NCBI GenBank assembly: GCA_035591015.1
Contig: JAXIUW010221063.1
Location: forward strand, 1 to 10,596
DNA: 10,596 nt
Source: Cephalothrix simula
Lineage: Eukaryota > Nemertea > Palaeonemertea > Archinemertea > Cephalotrichidae
Direction: 5' to 3'
Shown here: in pieces, positions 1-7,870 of the stretch
Position numbering within the stretch: position 1 is the stretch's first letter
How the letters are laid out: each line of letters begins with the position of its first letter
Notes under the pieces: model-generated
The model's input: the letters and a program-made list of their open reading frames with translations, nothing else
Told to the model about the DNA's origin: nothing
Database searches by the model: none
Made by a program: the position numbers and the translations under genes

Positions 1-580
1 TGTGATAGACCTGAATTATATTTGAATTGAAATGTAATTTTTGAAATGACTAAAAATTTTTTTGTAATATATTATTATTCTTGAAAATTTTTTTTTCTAT
101 TAGTCTTTAGATAACGGTCAAAAACAACAAATCATGGCTATTGTTTTCTAAATAATTGTTTTCTTTAATCTATAAAAGACAATCATGTAATTATATACTT
201 ACTCAAATTTAGTAATTTTTAGACCATCCCACAATTACACTTTTACAGAAAACAAAATATTAATATTGCCCCTATTACCGTGGCAACGTATATCAGCGAT
301 ACTGTAATATAATAAATTCCATAAAAATAACGAAACTGAATCTAAAAAATTACTCTACTGTACAGTAGTGCCATATGTGGAATCAATTTATACGGATATA
401 AAAAATAAAGGATTTAATATCCAAACCGAAAGTAAAAGCTTGCTAACAGGTTAATCGGAATTTATTATTAATCATCATATTGCATGCTCAATTGCTATAC
501 TAAGTGTAATATCTTTGGCTGATCAACCTAAGTGTAGGGTATATTAATAAACAGATCAACCCTCTTAGGGAGGCAAAAGT
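1..580. other. AT-rich stretch with no recognisable gene
   Basis: There are long A and T runs and stops in all frames, and I see no gene. The only ordered item is a perfect 14-base palindrome, CTACTGTACAGTAG, at 355-368. Confidence 0.6.
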
Positions 581-605
581 CATGTGGGAAACTGTAACGA
601 TTCTT

Positions 606-1133
606 CATGGTTCGTCTAAGCGACACGATCTTGTAAAATGTGAAAAAAAAGCTAATCGATTTCCAGGCTACTTTCTGAGATATGCGTATGCACAGTGTCA
701 AAAATCAGTATGCGCTTGCCTGAAGGCGAAATCTGATGGTGCAATTCGATTCGTTGGGGCCACATTCCTGTAACGTCGATGTATTTCTGGTGTCCAAATG
801 TAGACTTTCACGAGATATATAAAAGAATATAAAATTCGAGAGAAAATGGCCAAATATTCAAATTTCATTAAAACTTTATAGTAGCATTCGAAAACTTTAT
901 TTGTCTCCAGACCACGGTTTTAAAGGTAAGTAACCTTAGAGAATCTAATGGCACCATCAGATTTCTGATTCAGGCATGCGCATACTGATTTTTAACACTG
1001 CGCATGCGCGTATTTCAGAAAGTAGCCAGGAAACCGATTTCCTTTTTACAATCATTACACCATACTCATTCGATTCCCGCAAAAATTGGCCATGTTATAT
1101 TTTGAAAATCTTGTCCCTTGCTTACGAACCGTG
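606..1133. repeat. Imperfect inverted repeat (foldback element)
   Basis: Arm 1 (about 606-752) is the imperfect reverse complement of arm 2 (about 941-1133). The best-paired part joins GGCTACTTTCTGA in arm 1 (667-679) to TCAGAAAGTAGCC in arm 2. It continues through an alternating GCATGCGC-type segment and on to ATCTGATGGTGC against GCACCATCAGAT. Near the outer ends, GGTTCGT pairs with ACGAACC. Arm 2 carries about 40 extra bases. The loop of about 190 bases is AT-rich. The two short open frames here (582-773 and 976-1188) are the two arms read as protein and are not genes. This is probably an old non-autonomous DNA element; termini and target duplications were not found. Confidence 0.75.
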
Positions 1134-1465
1134 TCTTGTGCTTGACAAATCGACACCCGATTCTAAGATAAGAAACCCGGAAGAGTAAATCAAGCGCCCA
1201 AAATAGTGGGTATAACATTTAGTACGAAAATAGCAACATAGCTCATTCAGAAAATACTTGGCAGTGCCAGTTCAGGTAAACTACAAAAAAACCTCAATCA
1301 GAACAAATGGCCCAATTAAGTTACAAAAGCCTCCAAAAGAGGTCGCCTTTTTGCACTTAAAATACCTCTGATACTATTGAAATACAAAGCTAATGCAAAA
1401 AAACTTCGCATTAACAGCTTAAATGAGATTGAAATACAAAGCAAGTTCATCCCTGTGGGCTTGAA
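1134..1465. repeat. Non-coding stretch with a 14-base direct repeat
   Basis: TTGAAATACAAAGC occurs at 1377-1390 and again at 1429-1442, 52 bases apart. Between them TAATGC and GCATTA can pair as a short stem. I see nothing else and no coding potential. Confidence 0.5.
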
Positions 1466-1500
1466 CAAGATCAAATAAATTCTGAATTTATGTGATCTTG
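1466..1500. repeat. Near-perfect 35-base hairpin
   Basis: Arms 1466-1482 and 1484-1500 are reverse complements with a single mismatch in 17 pairs, around one central T at 1483. The outer bases are CAAGATC and GATCTTG. The hairpin lies downstream of the kinase gene's poly(A) signal. Function is unknown; it may be the remnant of a foldback element. Confidence 0.75.
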
Positions 1501-1734
1501 GGTTGAATGATTACATCAGTTAATATACGGCACGGATAAACATTTAGCTGTTTGGAGACCATCCCTGGTCCCTGTTCTTATAATAATAAGAGCGCTCGAC
1601 TATCGTTGGATCATTTAAGCGGTCTTACATGTACATTCAACGAGACAATAACTGCATATTTATGCAATCCAGTGTGGTTTTGAGCAGTACTAGTGTTGTC
1701 TATGTCGTTGGATCAGATCAAGAGGCCAACACCA

Positions 1735-1763
1735 AGAACCAAGTGTCGTGAACAGAATTTTAT
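1735..1763 (-). terminator. Probable poly(A) signal and cleavage region of the kinase gene
   Basis: AATAAA lies on the minus strand at 1763-1758, about 200 bases past the TGA at 1965. It is followed on the minus strand, from about 1740 to 1715, by a stretch rich in GGTT, GGTG and TTGG, as expected of a GU-rich downstream element. The 3' untranslated region would be a little over 200 bases. Two overlapping short minus-strand frames at 1690-1902 lie wholly in it and are not genes. Confidence 0.55.
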
Positions 1764-1964
1764 TGGGCAGGGAAAAGATCGGTAAAGGACGCTGCTGTTT
1801 TTTATAAAGGCAGGTTGATTGATAGACTCTTCTAGAGTGCAATGGCCTTGCCCTAACGTACCGGGGAATATGTTGATCCGTACATAAATACTCATCAATC
1901 ACTTTCTAAACATGCAATATACAAATTTTCAAGTCAAGAAACTTTTCAAATGCAGTTTCAAACC

Positions 1965-3113
1965 TCAAGCATAAATACTGCTTAATTGATTGAAATATTT
2001 AGCTAAATATTCAGATTTTGGGCGTTCGTTATTATTTCTTCTCCAGCAAGCATCAAGTATATTAAAAACTGACGGGTTGATATCCACAGCATCGTGAGGT
2101 ACTTCGGGAAGTTTTCCTAACTCCCCAACTTGCTTCCTTAGCTGATGAATGTTATATTTATCAAATGGTTCAGCTTCGTAAATGATCTCGAACAAAACCA
2201 AGGAGTAGCTATACACATCAGCCATCATCATCTGCTTTGCTGAAAGCTCTTCACCTCGAAGGACTTCAGGAGCACAGTATCTTGGTGTTCCCACATTTTT
2301 CACTGTGCGCGTCGACGTTGTTTCACTCTCATTCCTCAGCATCGAAAGACCAAAGTCAGTTATCTTAGCAACAACTTGACCTATATCATCTTTCTTCAAC
2401 AAGACATTCTGCGATTTGAAATCACAATGAGCCATATCTTTGGAGTGTAGATAGCTAAGACCATTTGAGATGTCACGGACGAGCCAGAGCCGATCTTCAT
2501 CGCTAAAATCATACTCTGTGCTGATATGAAGCGCCTCGTAAAGACTAATATGCATGTATTCCATCACAATGCATAAGTTAGGAGTCACGGTGCAAGCTCC
2601 GATGAATTTAACGATGTTTGGATGATCTAACTGACAAAATATGCCAACTTCAGATGTAAATTCTTGCAACCTTTTCTTTGATACTCGTTGAACCCTCAAC
2701 TTCTTCACAGCAACAATTGCGTTATTAATCATGGCAAAGTGGACATCGCCGAACCCGCCACTCCCTATCTTGTCACCTAATTTGATATCTTCAAACGAAA
2801 TGCAGGAGCCACCATAGGTTTTAATGAAGTCTTTTGCAGTAGTTGGTCGTTTCGACTGAATCTTCGTTTCCTCCGACTTTAAAGAATCTTGAAATTCTCT
2901 ATGCCTTCTTTCAGCTGATTCACGTTGTTGTCTAAGGTATGCTTCTTCTTCAAGTAGACGATTCATAAGATTTTGAACCAAATTATATGCGTTTTCGTCA
3001 TAGGGGCATTCTATTTCCTTTTGAGGCGAACCGCAATAGCCACTGTCATCAGGAATAAATGGATTATTCTGAAAATCAATATGGATTATTCTGAAAAGCA
3101 ATAATGTATTATA
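1965..3113 (-). CDS. Coding exon 2 of the same gene: coiled coil plus TKL-type protein kinase domain (non-RD)
   Basis: This exon encodes a probable Ser/Thr kinase of the tyrosine kinase-like group. Residues are numbered for the 697-residue form (exon starting at 3068). A Glu/Arg-rich coiled-coil-like segment spans about 358-400. The kinase domain (about 425-690) has a glycine loop GSGGFG (432-437), VAVK with K452, a probable helix-C Glu (E470), catalytic loop HCDFKSQN (H544, D546, K548, N551), DFG (568-570), CAPE (A596-E598), DVYSY with D614, and a late Arg in NERP (R679). HxDxKSxN and the APE-to-DVYS spacing resemble TKL kinases. All catalytic residues are present, so it is probably active, but the usual HRD Arg is Cys (codon TGT, 2424-2426). 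The exon has no ATG near its start. It opens at one of three tandem acceptors (3113, 3090 or 3068), of which 3113 and 3068 keep the frame. The stop is TGA at 1967-1965. A role in signalling is inferred from family only; the substrate is unknown. Confidence 0.9.
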   Translation of the reverse strand, partial: YNTLLLFRIIHIDFQNNPFIPDDSGYCGSPQKEIECPYDENAYNLVQNLMNRLLEEEAYLRQQRESAERRHREFQDSLKSEETKIQSKRPTTAKDFIKTYGGSCISFEDIKLGDKIGSGGFGDVHFAMINNAIVAVKKLRVQRVSKKRLQEFTSEVGIFCQLDHPNIVKFIGACTVTPNLCIVMEYMHISLYEALHISTEYDFSDEDRLWLVRDISNGLSYLHSKDMAHCDFKSQNVLLKKDDIGQVVAKITDFGLSMLRNESETTSTRTVKNVGTPRYCAPEVLRGEELSAKQMMMADVYSYSLVLFEIIYEAEPFDKYNIHQLRKQVGELGKLPEVPHDAVDINPSVFNILDACWRRNNNERPKSEYLAKYFNQLSSIYA

Positions 3114-3123
3114 CTGAAAAAAA
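3069..3123 (-). repeat. Tandem triplicated 3' splice site
   Basis: Reading the minus strand there are three successive CAG acceptors. The first follows the longest pyrimidine tract and ends at 3114. The second ends at 3091 and the third at 3069. The spacings are 23 and 22 bases, and the units share the pattern AATAATCCAT...TTTTCAG, so this is a short tandem duplication that carries the acceptor with it. Sites 1 and 3 differ by 45 bases (15 codons, YNTLLLFRIIHIDFQ) and both keep the kinase frame. Site 2 would read NNPY and then TGA. The first AG after the branch region is usually favoured, so site 1 may dominate. Site use cannot be decided from sequence. Confidence 0.75.
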
Positions 3124-3631
3124 TTAAGTCAAGTGTTCTAAACGCTTTTCCAGGCTCATGAAGACCGAAAGTTATTAAGAGCAATGTCGAAGTTTTAAAT
3201 CTATTCCTGCTTGAGATGGCTTCTCGTGCCATTATAAATTAAGCAACATTAAGGTTAGCTAAAAATATCCGTCAAAATTTCACAGCAGGGTACTTACTAG
3301 ACTGTTATTAGCTTTTCCATTGGCGACAATTAGCTCCAAAAGAAAAAGTCATCAAAATCCAGGTGAATTTGCTAGGACGTTAATGTAAATTTTATTGTTT
3401 GTAATTGTATGCTCAGAAGAATTGCCTTACATTCTTTCCTGAGAAGTGAATAAAATGTTTGCCCTACGTAGACCATACTTCAAAATTTCAACAACGAAGA
3501 CGGCACGAAAACTTTTACCGGCATTAACACTTCTCGGTGTCCGGATTTCTTCGAAGAAATCTATCAAAATAATGACATGTATATCATTCGGCCATACATG
3601 CCAAATAAATCGTAAAACATTTTATACTTAC
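3069..3631 (-). other. Phase-0 intron of the kinase gene
   Basis: The donor is GTAAGT at 3631-3626, directly after codon GGG. The acceptor is TTTTTTTCAG ending at 3114, or the in-frame downstream site ending at 3069, giving an intron of 518 or 563 bases. Splicing joins ...EMQQG to NNPFIPDDS... or to YNTLLLF... without shifting the frame. If retained, it adds VSIKCFTIYLACMAE and then a stop, giving a kinase-less protein of 345 residues. A plus-strand open frame of 78 codons across this intron and the exon edge has no protein-like features and is ignored. Confidence 0.85.
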
Positions 3632-4621
3632 CCCTTGCTGCATCTCTTGAAAAAGTTTCCAAGCATCAGTTGTAGTCTTTGATTTCCGTGACACAGGCAT
3701 GCTTCCAAGTGGTTTTCCAACACGACCAAGCTTTCTGTTCATTGCATTATCAACGTATGTCTTAACATTAGCTGGTGAAAAGGGAACAGAACCACGAGGC
3801 TTTCCAACTCGTCCCAATGACCTATTAAGTGGACTGTCAACGTAGACAGGTTTGGTAGAAGGAATCGGACTTGCCATAGCAGCAGATGCTGATGATCTGG
3901 AATGAACTGCTGTTCCATGTTCTAATCCGACACGTCCTAAACTTCTGTTAAATGGATTATCAGCGTACGTCTTCGGAGTGGAAGTGAGTCTTGATGAAGA
4001 ATTACCAGAGGCGTTCGGAGTAGATGATGTCTTTGAATATACTGCGCTTCCATGTTCTAATCCAACTCTTCCCAACCTTCGGTTAAGTTCATTATTTACA
4101 TAGTGCTTGGAGTAACCACTTGAAGTACCTTGACAATTCGCATAGCTGCCAATTGAGCTGTTTGAAGTTGATCTTCCAGAAGAACTGGTGTTTGAAACTG
4201 AAGATCTTGAATGTACAGCTGTACCATGCTCCATTCCTACACGACCTAAACTTCGGTTTAAAGAATTATCAACGTAAGTCTTACTTGAACCACTAGATAT
4301 GCTTGAATTTGCTGAAGATCTTGAATGAACAGCTGTACCATGTTCCATTCCAACACGACCTAAACTTCTATTTAAAGCATTGTCAACATACGTTTTGGAT
4401 GAAGAAGAAGAAGAAGAGCTGGCCCCTCCATATCCATAACTAGGAGAATAGCTGGAAGAACTAGATCGACCGTAGGAGGAGCATCCACCGTAGGAGGAAC
4501 CACCGTAGGAAGTAGATGATCCACCGCCGCCTGAACTACGGGATACAACCATGGAGCCATGAGGCATTCCAACCCTGCCTAAGGCCCTATTTGAAGCATT
4601 ATCAACGTATGTTCTGGGCAT
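3632..4621 (-). CDS. Coding exon 1 of a modular-repeat/TKL kinase gene: seven YVDN-LGRVG modules
   Basis: This exon encodes residues 1-330 of a predicted 697- or 712-residue protein. I do not recognise the repeat family and assign it no function. Seven copies of a roughly 28-residue module lie at residues 4-30, 76-103, 114-141, 172-199, 217-244, 258-285 and 287-314. Their core is YVDNxxNRxLGRVG, usually followed by xxHGxAVxSRSS, or by KPxGSxPxS in the last two. The linkers are rich in Ser, Gly, Tyr and Thr (SSYGG runs at residues 31-75, including eight consecutive Ser), so the region is probably flexible. No signal peptide or membrane segment is visible. The ATG at 4621 is chosen because an in-frame TAG lies just upstream, beside a strong 3' splice site. 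The open frame runs 15 codons past a GTAAGT donor at 3631-3626, which I take as intron. Serine-rich modules ahead of a kinase could be phosphorylation or docking sites (inference). Confidence 0.85.
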
Positions 4622-4651
4622 CTTCTACCCTGTAAAAAACAAAAATTAGTA
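4622..4651 (-). other. 3' splice site 8 bases upstream of the start codon
   Basis: The minus strand reads TACTAAT (4651-4645), then a T-rich tract, then TTTTTTACAG ending at 4630, then GGTAGAAG and the ATG. TACTAAT is close to the ideal branch-point sequence and lies about 17 bases before the AG. The exon would therefore begin at 4629, with only 8 bases of leader before the ATG. Either a 5' untranslated exon lies further upstream (at higher coordinates), or the messenger receives a trans-spliced leader. I could not identify a convincing partner donor upstream, so the promoter is not located. Confidence 0.7.
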
Positions 4652-4856
4652 TTTGCTCAGCAGAAAAATTACGATATAAACTATTGCGATATAACGGTTT
4701 ACAGGGCTTTACAGTGTTCCTGGCGTTCGATCATAGGTCAAGTAATATGAAAGTAGTGATATACAAATATAATTTATCGCTGATGAAAGGTAGGACGATA
4801 AAATTGATAAAAAATGTTGACACACTGACACTGCTGACACTGTACATCAGGTACAT

Positions 4857-5098
4857 TTAACGAGGGGGGAAAGGGGGTCCCATGACGAATAACGTATTTA
4901 CATAAGGTTACTCGGGATCACATAAGGTTCATCACGAATCACGTAAACTTAAAACACAATATCACGATCACGAAGGCAGAATCCCGAAAGCCAAAATTAA
5001 TTAGATTACAATTCACAACAAAACACTAAACGACGAATCATGACAGCCGATTTTTCGCAAATCACGAATCACGAAATAAAGCTTCGCCCCCTCTTTAA
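4857..5098. mobile_element. Small non-autonomous element flanked by TTAA (MITE-like)
   Basis: TTAA at 4857-4860 and TTAA at 5095-5098 flank 234 bases. The ends are inverted: the left begins CGAGGGGGGAAAGG and the right, read inward on the other strand, begins AGAGGGGGCGAAGC, with 10 of 14 matching. Inside are many degenerate copies of AATCACGA or ATCACGA (for example 4943-4955, 4961-4971 and 5060-5072). There is no open frame. TTAA duplications are the known signature of piggyBac-type transposition, so this could be a piggyBac-mobilised MITE. That assignment is inference, because short TTAA matches are common in AT-rich DNA. Confidence 0.5.
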
Positions 5099-5494
5099 CA
5101 TCTGCACCAATTCAAGCGAATTTTAATCAAATAGTATTTACCAAATTATTAATATGTTTGAAAAGGGGTGTATCCAATAAACTCGTGTAGACTAAAGTAA
5201 AACCGAAACTAAATATTTTCCATGAATCGCTTTTTCAAAAATACATAATAACCATTTCAACAGTTCCTTATCGCATTATAGTAGTATAAGATATGTGCTA
5301 AGTAAGTTTTGTTAATCAGACATAGGAAATAGGTCATATAACGATTTTTTTGGTAATACCGTGTACGTTATCCTGATCAGCTTTATGAAGCCTAAATTTT
5401 TTAAAACTTTTTCTTAATTTTCCATCACTTTTGCAGGGGGATCATTGTAAAAATGAAAATTGACATACTCATGGGTCACTCATGGTATGGGGAT
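5099..5494. other. Non-coding AT-rich stretch
   Basis: I see no gene, RNA or clear repeat. It lies upstream of the minus-strand kinase gene and could hold its 5' untranslated exon or promoter, but I find no convincing donor or core promoter. Confidence 0.4.
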
Positions 5495-5903
5495 GGGGTG
5501 GTTGGCTCAAATTACGAGTTTTCCCTCTTACATTTCCCTTATTTCCTCAGTAATACCTGGAAAATTCAGGGAATCAAAAAATATGGCAAAATAAAGTCAG
5601 GGAAAAGTCAGGGAATTGACCGAAATCAGTAGAAAACCTGGAAAAGTAAGGGAATCAATTTGGCAACTATAAAATTTTAAAATGTGATAATTTAAAAAGC
5701 ATTTCATTGATGATTAACAACAACTAAATATTGTTTTTAAATATGGCTTCATGTTGATCTTAACAAAATAATAATTTCTGGACTTGTGAAAATATCTTCG
5801 CTTAGGTGTTGTTTTTAACCTGGAATTATGAAAATATTCCTGGAAAAATCAGATCAGGGAAAAAGTCAGGGAATGCTAAAATTGAAAATTAGTGGCCACC
5901 CTG
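5495..5903. mobile_element. Interspersed repeat with iterated TCAGGGAA motif
   Basis: The stretch holds many near-copies of CTGGAAAANTCAGGGAAT: about 5557-5578, 5594-5618, 5634-5657 and 5818-5876. It ends AGTGGCCACCCTG at 5891-5903. The left edge, GGGGTGGTTGGCTC at 5495-5508, is a weak inverted match to that end. From general memory, iterated TCAGGGAA repeats ending in GTGGCCACCCTG recur in several invertebrate genomes, which I treat as known only loosely. There is no coding potential. The element is probably a non-autonomous DNA transposon; the boundaries are approximate. Confidence 0.55.
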
Positions 5904-6370
5904 TTTAAGGAGTATTTTGTGTAAGCATTATATTCCACATTGTTGATGCCTTTCAACATGTACATCTATAACCCCTTTTGAGTTTTGAAGTTCCTAAAAT
6001 TGCAAAATTACAAAAAAATTGTCGTATAATTTAGGTTTCAGTTGAAATTGTTTTTAATTGAAAATCTTTAGGGGTGGTGTGCTCAAAACACGAGAAAAAA
6101 GTGTTCGAAAAAAATTTTGAAGTGAAATTTTGGGGGTGGGGATCCCCAAATTTTGGTGAATTCGAAATTTTCCAGGGGGTGGTTAGTTTCGGAAACGCAA
6201 AAACGTATTTTAGGGTGTCGCAGGATGTGCCCATGGCCGCCAGAGGCGGAATAATGTTAGTTTTTTTACCTGCACAGAATCAATCTGAGGGTAACTGAAT
6301 ACGATTTCTAGTATATGTAGCTTCCTTAAGCTATAATTTCACAACAATTTTTTCGAGTAACCAGCACTAG
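5904..6370. repeat. Non-coding stretch with a G-rich palindromic core
   Basis: The perfect palindrome GGGGATCCCC (6138-6147) sits inside a wider imperfect hairpin, AAATTTTGGGG against CCCCAAATTTT (6125-6154). AAATTTT-type segments recur on either side, with further G runs at 6175-6181. Two opposing short open frames (6031-6234 and 6074-6298) overlap here. They are low-complexity and I judge them non-coding. The part before about 6070 shows nothing. Confidence 0.45.
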
Positions 6371-6700
6371 GAATAGACCTACATATCGCAAGCGATTTGC
6401 CTGGTTATGCTTTCTTGTTTACGTTAACCAGTGGGGGATTGGGCGCAGAGGCTCTTTTTACAATTTTTTGTAAAACAATATTGTATATTGCAAGTGTTTC
6501 TGCGATTCGAGCGCGCGCGCTATTCCACGATTGTCTTTCTGCAGGCAATTCGTGCCTGCAAACGATCTGCGTCAGCATGCGATTCAACAAATTTCTTTTC
6601 GCGAGCAACCTAGCTGTAAATCTGCCTGCCAATGATTTTGCGATAACTGCCTGAAAGTTATTCTGTGATTCCAGCCTGCAAAGTGATACGCTCATGATTC
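6370..6700. repeat. GC-richer patch with repeated CAGGCA/TGCCTG motifs
   Basis: TGCCTG or GCCTG recurs at about 6398, 6554, 6625, 6647 and 6676, often near GCGAT or GATTC. TGCAGGCA (6540-6547) and TGCCTGCA (6553-6560) form a perfect 8-base stem, and GCGCGCGCGC lies at 6511-6520. Open frames exist on both strands (96 codons on minus, 85 and 60 on plus), as is typical of a GC-rich patch in AT-rich DNA. I recognise no protein domain in any of them. The patch is probably a decayed repeat; a small exon cannot be excluded. Confidence 0.4.
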
Positions 6701-6923
6701 CCGACTATACATCTTCAATAAAATAGTAAGCTTACATTTAATAGAACCCTAGACTGATAGTAATGCTGTCTATAAGCTTTTTTAAATTTTTGATTTTCTT
6801 TATCTGCTGAAAAACCTGCCCGCGAAACCCAGAACCTGCCGGCCGGAACAATGTTCCCGCGTTCCAGCGGATTTCGGAGCTCTGGATGTGAATAAGTAAA
6901 AGCGACAAAATGTAGGGTATTTA
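6701..6923. other. Non-coding stretch
   Basis: The only notable feature is a GC-rich patch at about 6812-6885 containing CCGGCCGG, in otherwise AT-rich DNA. The overlapping minus-strand open frames here show no domain features. Confidence 0.4.
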
Positions 6924-6968
6924 CTATTGTCATAACCAAATCTACTAGATTTGGTTATGCTATTGTCA
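6924..6968. repeat. Palindrome flanked by 9-base direct repeats
   Basis: CTATTGTCA occurs at 6924-6932 and again at 6960-6968. Between them are 27 bases. CATAACCAAATC (6931-6942) and GATTTGGTTATG (6948-6959) are exact reverse complements around the 5-base loop TACTA. This is what a tiny foldback insertion with a target-site duplication, or a transposon excision remnant, would look like. Confidence 0.7.
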
Positions 6969-7509
6969 AGGACATTCTTTTTCCTCAAAATGTGAGTCTC
7001 ATTGACCACTTTTTTGTTAGCCAAAGTAATTAATATTGGTGAGTACGAAGACACCATTATTCATGGAAAACCATTTTAAGGGGATGTATAGGTGAATTTT
7101 GCCCCAAAATATTTTTACTTGGATTCCCACTAATAAGCTTAGAAGCTCCGTTAAGTAACCAGCTCCAAAGTGGAAACTATGTTTTGGTTGCCATGGAATT
7201 ATTTCCATCATAGGCCTAGTCCTATACTGCCGCAGAAAGGGTTTTGGCATTCAATACGAATGTATAACTAAAGAGAAATGGTATGAGTAAAAAAAGATAT
7301 TGTATTTTACCAAAAAAAGGGTCATTCAATTCTTATAAATTGCCACAGTATGTTTGTCCTCTTGATCCCGCCAAATTTTGTGATTAATACTTTCTGCTGC
7401 TTAATTTTTTATTTGTCCAACCATCTGTGGTGAAAGACAATCAACTTTTTTTCCTCATCACTTTGTCTGAAGATTTAGCCAGTAATTGAAAAGTTTTTCC
7501 TGCCTCGGA
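6969..7509. other. Non-coding stretch leading into the repeat cluster
   Basis: I see no gene. At about 7446-7476 there is a diverged partial copy of the start of the 277-bp repeat that follows (T run, CATCACTTTGTCTGAAGAT). Short minus-strand open frames at 6800-7057 and 7017-7250 have no recognisable features. Confidence 0.45.
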
Positions 7510-7786
7510 AAGAGCAAATGACTTTTTTTGGTTCATCCATTTGTCTTTGTCTGAAGATGCGGCCATAGATCCATATTGGAATCCAGGGACTGGATGCTGT
7601 ATTTCTTCCAGCATCTGCAATACTCAAACCATTAGGGCCTACCTGTGTGTGTAGTCTTTCATTTAAAAAATTCAGCGTTTTTTATGGATTCCAATATGGC
7701 CATATCGACGGGTGAGAATTGAGTACCTCTATTTGCAAAAGTTAAATTTTCGATTAAATCGTTTTTGGAGTTGAGGAATTGGATTG
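7510..7786 (+). repeat. 277-bp direct repeat, copy 1
   Basis: This copy matches 8661-8937 over its full 277 bases with no gaps and six mismatches by eye. It contains an internal stem, CCATATTGGAATCC (7571-7584) against GGATTCCAATATGG (7686-7699), perfect in this copy. It also has a nested pair, TGGATGCTG against CAGCATC. It ends ...GAATTGGATTG. It starts AAGAGC, so it lacks the TG...CA ends of a standard LTR. There is no open frame. Confidence 0.9.
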
Positions 7787-7870
7787 TAAGTAAGAAGTAA
7801 GAAATGTCTTTGTCTGAACATTATAATTTCAATCTGGCACTTAAATTCATATGATTTATTACTCAAATAT

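Noticed and set aside
582-1188. Two plus-strand open frames of 63 and 70 codons
   Set aside because: They are the two arms of one inverted repeat read in the same direction, and their peptides show no domain features.
3081-3101. Kinase exon as a separate gene starting near 3101
   Set aside because: The frame there begins with TTG, not ATG. A phase-matched splice acceptor and the donor at 3632 explain the start better.
4372-4572. 66-codon minus-strand open frame inside exon 1
   Set aside because: It is an alternate frame of the repeat-rich coding exon. The main frame has the conserved modules.
6405-6695. 96-codon minus-strand open frame
   Set aside because: The opposite strand is open as well, no domain is recognisable, and the DNA is a repetitive GC-richer patch.
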